64,000 bases of DNA. Source: VRUE01 sp963708115 (GTDB taxonomy: Bacteria; Actinomycetota; Thermoleophilia; Solirubrobacterales; 70-9). Positions 18,501 to 26,420 of the stretch are shown here, one piece after another. The position numbers and the translations under genes were made by a program. The notes under the pieces were generated by a model. That model saw only the letters and a program-made list of their open reading frames with translations. It did not search any database and was not told the DNA's origin. Location of the stretch: NCBI GenBank assembly GCA_963708115.1, contig CAVPRX010000002.1:124001-188000 (forward strand), given 5' to 3'. Each line of letters opens with the position of its first letter. The stretch's first letter is position 1.

Positions 18501-19484
18501 AAAGGTGAGCCCAACCTCTACCTCGTCGTGGGGGGCGCGACCCGCTTCGTCGCGACGCTGGCCGCGGGTGACGTTGGCACTCGTCCCTCCGGCGCACTGC
18601 TCAACGCCTACAACCTCATCGGCACGGAAACGCGCCTGCGGGCGAGCAGGCTGAGCGACGGTGGTGCTCAGCTCGCTTTTGAGTCCCAAGCGCAGCTGAC
18701 CGACTTCGACAACAACGCGGCGGACAGCGGCGAACCGGCGGTCGAGGTCTACCGCTACGACGCAGGGTCAGGCAAATTGGCCTGTGTCTCCTGCAATCCC
18801 AGCGGTGCCCGCCCCCAAACGCGCGAAATGTACCCCACCTACTCCCACAACAAAGAACGCCCCACCAAAGTCACGGCTGCGGCTTGGATCCCGACTTGGC
18901 AGGAGCCGCTCTATCCCTCCAACGTGCTTTCTCGAGACGGCAATCGCCTCTTCTTCAACTCGAACGACGCGCTTCTATCGCGCGACATCAACGGCGCCCC
19001 CGACGTCTATGAGTGGGAGGCACCGGGGGTCGGCGGCTGTACGGTCGAAAGCCCCTCCTACTTCGTCGCAAACGGCGGTTGCGTCTACCTGATCTCATCC
19101 GGAGAGAGCTCTTTCGAATCGGAATTCTGGGACGCCGGCCCCGACGGTCAGGATGTCTTCTTCACCACCGACTCAAGCCTGCTACCCCAAGATCCCGGCC
19201 TGATTGACCTATACGACGCCCGTATCGGAGGCGGCTTCGCCAAATCCATCCCGTCGGCCGCATGCGAAGGCGAAGCCTGCCAGAGTCCGCCGCCGCCGCC
19301 GATCGAAGCTACCCCAGCGTCGGCGTCTTACCGCGGCCCCGGCAACGCTCGGTCGCCGCAGCGCTGCCGGAAGCGTGCCAAGCGCCCCGCAAAGAGCACG
19401 ACCGGCCGGGCGGCAAGGCGTGCCCGAAAGCCGAGCCACAACGCCAAACGCTGTAAGCACGCCAATCGGAGGGCCGAACGATGA
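15552..19484 (+). CDS. Large exported NHL/TolB-type propeller protein, copy 2
   Basis: 1310 aa, starting at ATG 15552 behind GGCCGGAG; the signal peptide core is VAIFSILVVLAVGPGAA. NHL motifs occupy ~50-340 (GIAADPGNGHIFVADQINRRI; GVAVDSAGDVYANDRNNHRV). Fibronectin-like segments with EYG...Y signatures run ~390-570 (GLSPGQTYHWRIVATN). The conserved DCRAYEMVSPLDKNGG block lies near 615, and a TolB/PD40-like repeat region (DGRRVFF, DGSRVYW, DGNRLFFNS, GQDVFFTT) runs to ~1240. A very basic tail follows. Same architecture as the product of 1-4278 but without its Ig-like insert. The stop overlaps the next start (ATGA). Extracellular or envelope location is likely; function unknown. Confidence 0.87.
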   Translation: MHAGLEPGVRNPGVAIFSILVVLAVGPGAASALAAVPPEELWTRCDAADAAIQCDIPRGIAADPGNGHIFVADQINRRIDEFNAVGQFIRAWGTEGAGAGQFSGVHGVAVDSAGDVYANDRNNHRVQKFDSEGHFLLMFGGEVNKTKSEEIGSTEAERNLCTAASGDECMAGVEGIGQGQFGAWAVGDFIAIDPSDKVYVGDVGRIQRFDAGGHYVEDVPEDPAGELKESIVQSLATDSAGNLYATYENKPDVRKITPAGAELLTPRFKLPKTGSEGNTEAIPTAVAVDAAGDVFAVGPNCSLCSGTPVLADPIHEFDAMGKEVTHWGKEEFSASTGLAANLCAGSEAPGNLYVSNSVNGTPPPHANEGFVRAYGGEPVGCFKARTLPASGVKETAAVLNGTVNPVSLTVSECRFEYGTDETYGHQAVCAESPAAIGNGSEPVPVHADLGEPEKLQKGTVYHFRLLAKVGTETETGADEEFKTLGPPVITADRTAGATDTQLDLAALVNPEGFAATYHFEYGATTEYGQNTPETPIGSDRDDHAAANTLEGLSPGQTYHWRIVATNSSGTTAGKDHAATTYRTFVPQANCPNQAFRTGPAASLPDCRAYEMVSPLDKNGGDIVGPGEEGYVQASADGGKLTYSAVPVFADEPSGYVVNQYLAARGASGWSNHGIHPPVTGKTIGGATGLNRGFMAFTSDLCSAWVLDEQTPPVTAAGQVGYENLYRRQNCDPGVGELEALTPSPPALPEGIDPEYLGQSSPNTAIGGISEDGRRVFFLAKVALPQVPDASPGTKAQIYEHFEGALSVVSVLPNGAPGDPAPGDGKGFANPTRNAMGSGWDGNLKSAVAADGSRVYWTADVDINGRGRVYVRRNPEQGIVSGECTGAGTPCTIPVSGGGVVRFLGATPDGSRALYGEDDGKGGGESLYEFDLKEAEEGDIEPQRLIVADTKGFVAASEDLTRVYFVSENAIAGSGQNSEEDEAAKGEPNLYLVVGGATRFVATLAAGDVGTRPSGALLNAYNLIGTETRLRASRLSDGGAQLAFESQAQLTDFDNNAADSGEPAVEVYRYDAGSGKLACVSCNPSGARPQTREMYPTYSHNKERPTKVTAAAWIPTWQEPLYPSNVLSRDGNRLFFNSNDALLSRDINGAPDVYEWEAPGVGGCTVESPSYFVANGGCVYLISSGESSFESEFWDAGPDGQDVFFTTDSSLLPQDPGLIDLYDARIGGGFAKSIPSAACEGEACQSPPPPPIEATPASASYRGPGNARSPQRCRKRAKRPAKSTTGRAARRARKPSHNAKRCKHANRRAER

Positions 19485-22300
19485 AGCGACTCGCCACCGC
19501 ACTAGCTGCATCCTGCCTCCTTGCGCTGCTTCTCCTCGCCCCGACCGCCCGGGCGCACCATCCCTCGCTTGGCAACTTCGGCATCAATGGCTTCGACGTC
19601 GTCTTCACTAACGAAGACGACACCCCCGATACCCAAGCAGGCTCCCATCCGTTCGCCATGACGACCACGATCGATGCAAACCTCGACGCAGAAGACGTCC
19701 CAGAAGGCTGGCTGCGAAACATCTCCTTCGAAGAGGTCCCCGGCCTGGTCGGCAACACCACGGCTTTCCCTCGCTGCAGCAACCTGGAATTCGCTCAGGA
19801 AGGTGCAAACGTCGTTATTCCCCCCTGTCCTCTGGACACGCAGGTCGGCATAGCTGCCACCTCGCTCAATGGTGTCGGCTCCTGGAATACCTCCCCGGTC
19901 TTCAATCTCGTCCCGCCCCCCGGCGCGCTGCTCCGGCTCGGCTTCTCGGTCGAAACGCTGGATGTGATCGTCGACGTCGGCCTCGGTCCTGATGCCCCTT
20001 ACCTGCCCACTGCCGCTTCGCGCAACGTCCTACAAGTGCTCAATGTGCTGGGCAACAAGACCCAGCTATGGGGCGATCCCACCAGCCCAGCCCACGACGA
20101 ACTGCGCGGAGAATGCGGCCTCTACGAGGTGGCCGGTCTGCCAGCTGACCCAGCCGCATTCCAGTTCGAAGGCCAGGGGCAATCCTGCCCGGTTTTGCGT
20201 AACCCCAGGGCCTTTCTCACCTTGCCCACCGACTGCTCCCACCCGCTGCTCAGTAGCTATGAAGCCGTCTCTTGGGAAGGCGAGACCGATGCCGGTTCCC
20301 GCCTCATCCACGATGCTGCGGGCAACCCTCAGCCCTTAACCGGCTGCGGCAGGTTGCCATTCCACCCCACGATCACCGCCCAACCGACCTCCAAGGCCGC
20401 CCAGAGCCCGACCGGACTCGACTTCTCGTTGAATATCGAAGACGAAGGCCTCACCAAAGCCACCGGTCTCGCCCAGTCGAATATCAGGAAGGTTGTGGTC
20501 ACTCTGCCCAAGGGGATGACGATCAATCCCTCCCAGGCGGAAGGCCTAGAGGTCTGTAGCGAGAGCGATCTGGAAGACGAAACGCTCGGGGCCGGGCCCG
20601 GCGAAGGCTGTCCGCAGGCGTCGAAGATTGGTAGCGTGGAAGTCGAAAGCCCCCTCGTCGCCGAGCCAGTCAAAGGCGCCCTTTTTGTCGCCGAGCCTTA
20701 CCGGAACCTCGCCGACGATTCTCTGATCGCCGTCTACATGGTGATCAAGAACCCTAAGCTCGGAATCATCGTCAAACAGGCGCTAAAGGTGGAGCCGGAC
20801 CCTGTTACCGGCCAGCTGGTGACGACCGCGGACGACATCCCCCAGCTGCCCTTCAGCCATTTCAGACTGCACTTCCGCGAGGGTGGCCGCAGCCCGTTGG
20901 TCAGCCCGCCGCTGTGCGGCAGCTATGAGGCGAAGGCGGAAATCACCCCTTGGTCGGGCACTGCGCCGATCGCGACCAACGCCGTCTTCCAAGTGGCCTT
21001 GGGACCAAACGAAGGCCCCTGTCCGCCAGGCGGCACCCCGCCCTTTGACCCGGGCTTCCAGTCGGGCTCCCAGAACAACGCCGCCGGCGCCTACGCGCCT
21101 TTCTCAATGCGCTTCACGCGGCGCGACGGTGACCAGGATTTGACTCGCTTTGACGCCACTCTTCCGCCGGGGGTCGTGGCGAAGTTGGCTGGGGTCGACA
21201 AATGCCCCGACGCCCAGATTGCCCTCGCCAAGACCAAGACCGGGATCGCTGAGCTTCGTAGCCCTTCCTGCCCGGCCAACTCCAAGATCGGCAGCGTGAT
21301 CGGCGGGGCCGGTGTCGGCTCCCAGCTCACCTACGTGCCGGGCTCGGTCTACCTCGCCGGCTCCTTTGGCGGCGCGCCGCTCAGCGCCGTCGGCATTGTC
21401 CCGGCCGTAGCCGGTCCCTTCGATGTTGGCACCGTTGTCGTTCGCCAGGCGCTCGAGATCAACCCGCGCACGGGCGAAGTAACGGCGGACGGAGCCCACT
21501 CGGATCCGCTGCCACACATCCTCGCTGGTATCCCACTCACGGTGCGCGACATCCGGGTAAACATCGATCGCCCCGACTTCACCCTCAACCCGACCAGCTG
21601 TGACCCATTTGCCACTAGGGCCGAGATTTTCGGTGGGGGCTCTAACGTCTTCAACGCGGCCGACGACTCCCCGGTCGGTAGAGAAGCCCGCTACCAGGCC
21701 GCCAGTTGCACGAGTCTTGGCTTCAAGCCACAGCTTTCCCTCAAGCTCAAGGGGGGCACCCGTCGTGGCGCGCATCCAAGCCTGCATGCGGTCCTGCGCC
21801 CGCGAAGCCACGACGCCAATATCTCCGGCACGGTTGTGCGCCTGCCGCATTCCGCATTCCTCGACCAAGGCCACATAAGGACGATCTGTACCCGTGTGCA
21901 GTACGCCGCTAAGGCTTGTCCCTCCGGAGCGGCCTACGGCCGGGTCCGTGCGTTCAGCCCCCTGCTCTCCGAGCCACTCCAAGGTCCCGCTTACTTACGT
22001 TCCTCGAGTCACAAGCTCCCCGACCTTGTCTTTTCCCTGCACGGCTTGGTCGACTTCGAAGCAGTTGCCCGCCTCGATTCCAAGAAAGGCGGCATCCGCG
22101 CCACCTTCACCGGCGTCCCCGACGTGCCAATCGCCAAGGTCGTGGTGGACATGCAGGGTGGCGCGAAGGGCCTGATCGTCAACAGCACCAACCTCTGCGC
22201 GGCGAAGCACCACGCCAACGTCCAGCTCGACGCCCACAACGGCAAGCAGCTGACGATCGCACCCTTGCTCGCCGCCAAATGCACGGCGGGCCGCCGCTAA
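19481..22300 (+). CDS. Large exported protein, partner of the propeller protein (copy 2)
   Basis: 939 aa with a clear signal peptide (LAASCLLALLLLAPTARA). It is homologous end-to-end with the product of 4275. Shared anchors are FDVVFTNEDDTPDTQAGSHP near the N-terminus, PRCSNLEF, FNLVPPPGALLRLGF, PTGLDFSL, GCPQASKIGSVEVESPL, HFREGGRSPLVSPP.CG, TRRDGDQDLTRF, the IRTICTRVQYAAKACP block and a C-terminal MQGGAKGLIVNSTNLC. Repeated conserved short motifs and even Cys spacing suggest several beta domains. No catalytic motif is visible. It is translationally coupled to the upstream propeller gene, exactly as in copy 1. Confidence 0.85.
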   Translation: MKRLATALAASCLLALLLLAPTARAHHPSLGNFGINGFDVVFTNEDDTPDTQAGSHPFAMTTTIDANLDAEDVPEGWLRNISFEEVPGLVGNTTAFPRCSNLEFAQEGANVVIPPCPLDTQVGIAATSLNGVGSWNTSPVFNLVPPPGALLRLGFSVETLDVIVDVGLGPDAPYLPTAASRNVLQVLNVLGNKTQLWGDPTSPAHDELRGECGLYEVAGLPADPAAFQFEGQGQSCPVLRNPRAFLTLPTDCSHPLLSSYEAVSWEGETDAGSRLIHDAAGNPQPLTGCGRLPFHPTITAQPTSKAAQSPTGLDFSLNIEDEGLTKATGLAQSNIRKVVVTLPKGMTINPSQAEGLEVCSESDLEDETLGAGPGEGCPQASKIGSVEVESPLVAEPVKGALFVAEPYRNLADDSLIAVYMVIKNPKLGIIVKQALKVEPDPVTGQLVTTADDIPQLPFSHFRLHFREGGRSPLVSPPLCGSYEAKAEITPWSGTAPIATNAVFQVALGPNEGPCPPGGTPPFDPGFQSGSQNNAAGAYAPFSMRFTRRDGDQDLTRFDATLPPGVVAKLAGVDKCPDAQIALAKTKTGIAELRSPSCPANSKIGSVIGGAGVGSQLTYVPGSVYLAGSFGGAPLSAVGIVPAVAGPFDVGTVVVRQALEINPRTGEVTADGAHSDPLPHILAGIPLTVRDIRVNIDRPDFTLNPTSCDPFATRAEIFGGGSNVFNAADDSPVGREARYQAASCTSLGFKPQLSLKLKGGTRRGAHPSLHAVLRPRSHDANISGTVVRLPHSAFLDQGHIRTICTRVQYAAKACPSGAAYGRVRAFSPLLSEPLQGPAYLRSSSHKLPDLVFSLHGLVDFEAVARLDSKKGGIRATFTGVPDVPIAKVVVDMQGGAKGLIVNSTNLCAAKHHANVQLDAHNGKQLTIAPLLAAKCTAGRR

Positions 22301-22402
22301 AGTCAGCACGCGCAGTTCAGTGCATGCATAAGTCCCTCACTCGTGTTTTGCGGGGAGTAACCGGGCAACGCGACAGTCACGGTCCAATTAGATAAGAATT
22401 CC

Positions 22403-22431
22403 TTGACTGAACATACGCGAGCGGCTATGGA
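22403..22431 (+). promoter_or_regulatory. Sigma-70 promoter of small exported protein gene B
   Basis: TTGACT, 17 bp, TATGGA, identical in hexamers and spacing to 14467-14495. The 17-bp spacer also ends in the same GCGGC. The region 22301-22402 shares further blocks with 14365-14466. Confidence 0.65.
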
Positions 22432-22497
22432 TGATGCCGGCAAGTCGGGGGCCACCCGTCCTTGGCGGGATGGCAATCAGATCGAAAGGGAATAAAG

Positions 22498-23193
22498 ATG
22501 ACTCGCAATCTCAAGGCCCTCAGGCTCGCCTTAGTGGCGCTTGTCTCGCTCAGCGCTGTCGCGGCGACGACGGCGTCGGCGGCAAACGGCCTACTCACAT
22601 CCGACGGCCCAGTGACACTGACAGGGACGCAGGTAGAAACGACGGAAAAAACCAACGACTTCACAGCTCTTGGCACTTACATCATTTGTCCCAAATCGAC
22701 TTACACTGGACACAAATACAACGTTACACCGCAAACGCTCATCTCCAGCGGCGCCGAAACAATCACAATGGCGCCGAAATATTTCAACTGCACGTCCAGC
22801 ATCCTGAAAGTTGCGACGACGTTCAAAATGAACGAATGTGACTATGTGCTCCACTTGCAGGAAACAACAAAGGAACCAGCAGATACGTACGGAGTTCTGT
22901 TCACAGTTGTTTGCCCTGTTGGGAAACACGTCGAAATGACAATCGGTAGTGGCGCAAACGACTGTACGGAGACGATCACAGAGAGCGCGGCAGGCTATAA
23001 AGGGCTGGACGCGATCGACCAAACAAACGGCCACATCCTTGTCAAAGGAACGCTCGAAGGGATTGCGTTCGATGCGGCAGGCAATACCTGTCCCGAAAAA
23101 GGCGAAAAACTGGCCAAAATCGGTCAGGAAATAACAATCTCAGGCGATAGTGAAGCCGGAACCCCGACAAGCATCGGACTTTCGCATCTATAG
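22498..23193 (+). CDS. Small exported protein B
   Basis: 231 aa; ATG 22498 sits 11 bases after GAAAGGGA. The signal peptide (MTRNLKALRLALVALVSLSA) is followed by ANGLLTSDGPVTLTGT, nearly identical to gene A and related to the protein at 49216. The mature part has conserved Cys in ICPKS, FNCTSS, NECDY, TVVCPVGK, NDCTE and NTCPEKG, likely disulfides in a secreted beta protein. This copy retains the intact C-terminus (KIGQEITISGDSEAG) that shows where gene A is shifted. Function unknown. Confidence 0.82.
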   Translation: MTRNLKALRLALVALVSLSAVAATTASAANGLLTSDGPVTLTGTQVETTEKTNDFTALGTYIICPKSTYTGHKYNVTPQTLISSGAETITMAPKYFNCTSSILKVATTFKMNECDYVLHLQETTKEPADTYGVLFTVVCPVGKHVEMTIGSGANDCTETITESAAGYKGLDAIDQTNGHILVKGTLEGIAFDAAGNTCPEKGEKLAKIGQEITISGDSEAGTPTSIGLSHL

Positions 23194-23265
23194 AGCCGTA
23201 GTTTGGCTAGCGTGATAGTCAAGGAAATCCACTAATGAGATTCTCTTACCAGAGAAAGAGGTCAC

Positions 23266-23745
23266 GTGAACTCTAGGGCAAGAATATTGATTGCAATGGT
23301 CGGCGTCGCATTGATCGGAGTGGGATGTGGGAGTAGCGAGGAATCGTCCTCTCTTTCGACGAGTAGCTCCCCTCCCAGCAAGGCGGTGTTCGTCAAGCAA
23401 GTCACTACGGGTTGTGAGCAGGCGGTTGGTGGATTTCTCGAAAGGGTGAACATCTACACGAAAAAGCATGAATCGGACGGGCTGCCAGAAGGCGTGTTCC
23501 GTGCCAAGGTGTACAAGGCAGTGGTTGTTCCTACGGTCGAAGCGCAAAGCGCTGCCGTTCAGCAACTGCCGCCACCCACGGGAGACAAGAAGCAAATCGA
23601 AGCTCTTCTCGCCGCACAGCAGGCGGTGGTCGACAGGATCAAGAAGATGAAGACCGTCGACTCGCCTGAGGGGGTTGAAAAGGACTTGGCCGACGTTGAA
23701 AGGAAGTTCGCTGCTTATGGAATCGCTTCGTGCGGCCATCCCTGA
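23266..23745 (+). CDS. Putative lipoprotein, family member 2
   Basis: 159 aa from GTG 23266, preceded by AGAGG. The signal (ILIAMVGVALIGVGC) ends in a lipobox with Cys 21. A Ser-rich linker leads to a helical domain with Cys near 50 (TTGCEQAV) and a terminal Cys (YGIASCGHP). The Cys spacing and overall plan match the products of 8057 and 23763, but sequence identity is low. It is convergent with the gene at 23763. Function unknown; predicted to be anchored on the outer face of the cytoplasmic membrane. Confidence 0.75.
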   Translation: MNSRARILIAMVGVALIGVGCGSSEESSSLSTSSSPPSKAVFVKQVTTGCEQAVGGFLERVNIYTKKHESDGLPEGVFRAKVYKAVVVPTVEAQSAAVQQLPPPTGDKKQIEALLAAQQAVVDRIKKMKTVDSPEGVEKDLADVERKFAAYGIASCGHP

Positions 23746-23762
23746 GTGACGAGAGGCAGATC

Positions 23763-24356
23763 CTAAGGCGATGAGGACTGGATTGGCTGCAGGTTCGACC
23801 TGTCGACCGGGCAGTCCTTAAGGCCGTACTGCTTCGCGAGGTGGTTGAAGTTCCCGAAATACGCGGGTATTTCGGAGACGGTATGGACTCGCCAGCGATT
23901 TAGCTGACCCAGCTCCACGGATTTTTGGAGCGACCCGATGATTTCTTCGACCTCGCGCAGCTGTCCTGGCGCTGCGCCTTGATGCTGGATCTGATCAAAG
24001 ATGTGGAAGTCGATGCCTGCGAGCAGGGAGACGCGGACCGTTTCCACGAAGCGCTGCTGCTTGGTTTGCGGGGGTTTTCTCCAGCTCATGTAGTCGATGA
24101 AGTTCCCCTGAACTTCCTTCCAGCCTTTACGGCAGATCTTGTTGGTGAGGGCGATGAACTGCCGTTTGTCGAGAGGTGGTGAGGCAGCGGTGATCGTGGT
24201 GCTGGCCCGGACGGTGTAGCCGTGCTGCCCGGCTGAGGTTGAGGCACTGCCGCTCGAGGCCGGGTCATCGCCTCCGCAGGCAGTGAGACCAAAAACAAGC
24301 GCCAGCCCGGCAAGGATCGACATCAATACCGGGCTTTTGCTAAGGAAAATTCGCAC
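23763..24356 (-). CDS. Putative lipoprotein, family member 3
   Basis: 197 aa. The signal peptide SILAGLALVFGLTAC ends in a lipobox (LTACGGDD), followed by a Ser/Thr linker and a helical domain with Cys in NKICRKGW and a second in YGLKDCPVD. The segment between them (QHQGAAPGQLREVEEII) corresponds to LGAPPGEKEQVETIL in the product of 8057, so these two are closer to each other than to 23266. It is upstream of, and divergent in regulation from, gene X2, whose terminator lies at 24388-24414. Function unknown. Confidence 0.75.
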   Translation of the reverse strand: MRIFLSKSPVLMSILAGLALVFGLTACGGDDPASSGSASTSAGQHGYTVRASTTITAASPPLDKRQFIALTNKICRKGWKEVQGNFIDYMSWRKPPQTKQQRFVETVRVSLLAGIDFHIFDQIQHQGAAPGQLREVEEIIGSLQKSVELGQLNRWRVHTVSEIPAYFGNFNHLAKQYGLKDCPVDRSNLQPIQSSSP

Positions 24357-24387
24357 AACAGAAGATCATACTGGTCCGAGACGCAAA

Positions 24388-24414
24388 GAGGGCCGGGCTG
24401 AGCCCGGCCCTCTC
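24388..24414 (-). terminator. GC-rich terminator hairpin after gene X2
   Basis: AGAGGGCCGGG at 24388-24398 pairs with CCCGGCCCTCT at 24404-24414 around a 5-nt loop. It lies 24 bp beyond the stop of the minus-strand gene at 24438, like the hairpin that follows its paralog at 9865. Confidence 0.6.
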
Positions 24415-24437
24415 GCGATCGGAGTACTGAATCGCCT

Positions 24438-25262
24438 CTAGTAAACGGTTTCCTGCAGGGCGATTTCGATGTTGATTTTTTGTTCCGCTTCGTTTTTGCC
24501 CGCAGCGGACGGCAGTGCAGCCTGCGAGTTGACGAAGCCGTTGAGGCTGATCGGGATGAACCCGAACAGTTTCAGGGTGCAACCACTGGCACCGGGCACG
24601 GCGAACGAGTTGTCGACGTAGATGCCGTTTTTGAATTTGACGATTTCGCCTTCTTCGGAGAATTCGCCTTCTTTTCCGGTGATCGGTTTGTTCGGCGGCG
24701 GTGGGCTCGTCGTGCCGGTGATGTTGTTCAGCACGATCGGGGTTCCAACCGATCCGATGTAGCAGGTGCTCCCGAGGACCCCAGAGGGGGTTTCGAGGTG
24801 CACTTTGATCGGCAGGGTGACCGAGCTGAAGGTGAAGTTGCTCGGTACGCCAGCCAATTCGGTCACTGCATAGAGCGTGAGCGCTTCGCTGCCGAAGAAT
24901 TCCAGCAGCCAGGTCAGGCCGGTGAGGCCGATGACTCCGCCTGGGACTTTCTGTTGAACTTTGCTCAAGCCGCCTTCAGCGTTGGCCGTGAAGCCGGTGA
25001 AGTCACCAGCGGTTCCGCCGGTGAGTTTGAGCGGTTTTTCGATCGGCACGTCCTTGCTGCCCATCTTGAGATGGCCACCCGTGACATCCGAGCGGATACA
25101 GAATTCCATCACTTTTTCTTCAGGACGCGGACAGCCCCTGAACTGGGTGAAACCGGGCTGCGGTTCTTCTTTTGCCTGGGCGATCGGTGCAAACAGAGCG
25201 ATCGCCAGGATCGCCAGCCCCGCCATGGTCAGCAGACGGGCAAGCGTCTTCGACTGGATCAT
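24438..25262 (-). CDS. Exported protein of unknown function, paralog X2
   Basis: 274 aa with a signal peptide ending near IAQAKEE at residue 30. It is a full-length homolog of the product of 9916. Shared blocks include FRGCP, FCIRSDVTGGHLKMG, GGLSKVQQKVPGGVIGLTGL, LYAVTELAGVPSNF, TLPIKVHL, CYIGS, NKPITGKEGEFSEEGE, VDNSFAVPGA and IEIALQETVY. It lacks the FELEF duplication. GGGAGG precedes the ATG. No domain recognised; probably secreted. Confidence 0.8.
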   Translation of the reverse strand: MIQSKTLARLLTMAGLAILAIALFAPIAQAKEEPQPGFTQFRGCPRPEEKVMEFCIRSDVTGGHLKMGSKDVPIEKPLKLTGGTAGDFTGFTANAEGGLSKVQQKVPGGVIGLTGLTWLLEFFGSEALTLYAVTELAGVPSNFTFSSVTLPIKVHLETPSGVLGSTCYIGSVGTPIVLNNITGTTSPPPPNKPITGKEGEFSEEGEIVKFKNGIYVDNSFAVPGASGCTLKLFGFIPISLNGFVNSQAALPSAAGKNEAEQKINIEIALQETVY

Positions 25263-25270
25263 ATAGTCAT

Positions 25271-25294
25271 CCTCCCAATAAACGTCGTAGTTCC
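25271..25294 (-). promoter_or_regulatory. Leader element shared with paralog X1
   Basis: On the minus strand GGAACTACGACGTTTATTGG followed by GAGG matches the element upstream of gene X1 at 10763-10785. It includes the ribosome binding site. Confidence 0.5.
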
Positions 25295-25347
25295 TGATCT
25301 TAAAAATAGATCAATTCGGTCGATCATCTCTGATCGAAGCTTCCACG

Positions 25348-26346
25348 TCAAGGGAGGATCTGGACGGGTGTTCTGAACAGCGAGTCGTGGAGTCGCTCGA
25401 CGAGAGCACGACAGAGGTCCCGGTTGCCGCCCAGTTCGAGGCCCTCGAGCTCACCCTCGATAACGGCGCTGAGCCACGCCGCGGGGGGTCCGAAGGCCCA
25501 GGAGTCGGTGCTCCCCTCGAGGTTGGTGGTGGTGGACTCAATCGTGCCGTCGCCGCCGACCGCAACCGTCACGCCGGCCAGGCGCCGGGCACCGCCGTTG
25601 GCGATTTCAGCTGCTATCCGGCAGGAGCCGGAGAGGTCTGCCGGCAGCCGTAGGCGCGGGACGGCCAGCAGGAACGCCGCCTCGACGTCCAGTGGGGCTA
25701 TCGGTGCGGCTTGGCCGGCGAGGTTGCGGCTCTCCCATCGAGCCGCGGCGGCCAGAGGCGCGACCCCGAGGCGCTGCCATTCGGTCAGCGCGTAAGGCGT
25801 CCCCCTTCCGTTTCCGGGTCGGGGCTCGACCAGCCCGGTAAGCCTCATCGTGGCCAGCCGGCGCTCAAGCGAGGGATAGCTGAGCGCCTTGATGATGCTG
25901 TCGAGCTCGGTGAGGGACAGGGGCGCCGCGGCGAGGGCGCGCAGCATGGTCGTCGACCAGCCTTCGGCCAGGGCTTTGATCGCCGTCTTCGCTTCGTTGC
26001 TGCCGACGGCCAGCGCACCTTCGGGTGCTTTCTCGAGCCAGCGGCGGAGGACCTCGAGGACAACGAGAAGCTCCCGGCCGGGGGCGGTCAGCTCACACAC
26101 GAGCGTGCCAGGGAAGTTGTTCCGCCGGTGCTTTTCGAGCGCGCCGATCTGGATCAGCGCCTTCAGCTGAGCCCTCAGCGTGGTCTGAGCGGGAAGGTCA
26201 GCGGCGCGCCGTAGCTCGGACTGCTGCCTGGGGCCGCCGGAGAGCGCTTCCAGGATCGAAACGGTGATCGGCGCGGAGAGCAGGACAAGCGTCTGCGCTC
26301 CGGAGCGCGCCCCATTTCGGCTCCCGTTGACCGTGTTCCCAGTCAA
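25348..26346 (-). CDS. Tandem winged-helix (HxlR-like) regulator, paralog 1
   Basis: 332 aa, one of four paralogs at 25348-30636. Residues ~20-105 form an HxlR-like winged helix (LLSAPITVSILEALSGG, QSELRRAADLPAQTTLRAQL, LIQIGALEKH). Residues ~125-215 form a second (GWSTTMLRALAAAPLSLTEL, ERRLATMRLTGLVEP). The C-terminal ~110 residues (DVEAAFLLAVPRLRLP ... GPPAAWLSAVIEG ... LVERLHDSLF) may be an SCP2-like small-ligand domain, a weak call. The start is a TTG at 26344-26346 with a poor ribosome site, so the first residues are uncertain. It is divergent from the peptidase gene at 26421. Likely a DNA-binding regulator; ligand and targets unknown. Confidence 0.75.
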   Translation of the reverse strand: MTGNTVNGSRNGARSGAQTLVLLSAPITVSILEALSGGPRQQSELRRAADLPAQTTLRAQLKALIQIGALEKHRRNNFPGTLVCELTAPGRELLVVLEVLRRWLEKAPEGALAVGSNEAKTAIKALAEGWSTTMLRALAAAPLSLTELDSIIKALSYPSLERRLATMRLTGLVEPRPGNGRGTPYALTEWQRLGVAPLAAAARWESRNLAGQAAPIAPLDVEAAFLLAVPRLRLPADLSGSCRIAAEIANGGARRLAGVTVAVGGDGTIESTTTNLEGSTDSWAFGPPAAWLSAVIEGELEGLELGGNRDLCRALVERLHDSLFRTPVQILP

Positions 26347-26420
26347 GCCCGATCATTATGGCATTAATCAGTTTTATTTGGGAAATGGATAGAGTCTGGC
26401 GAGTGGCGGTCGGGAGGATC

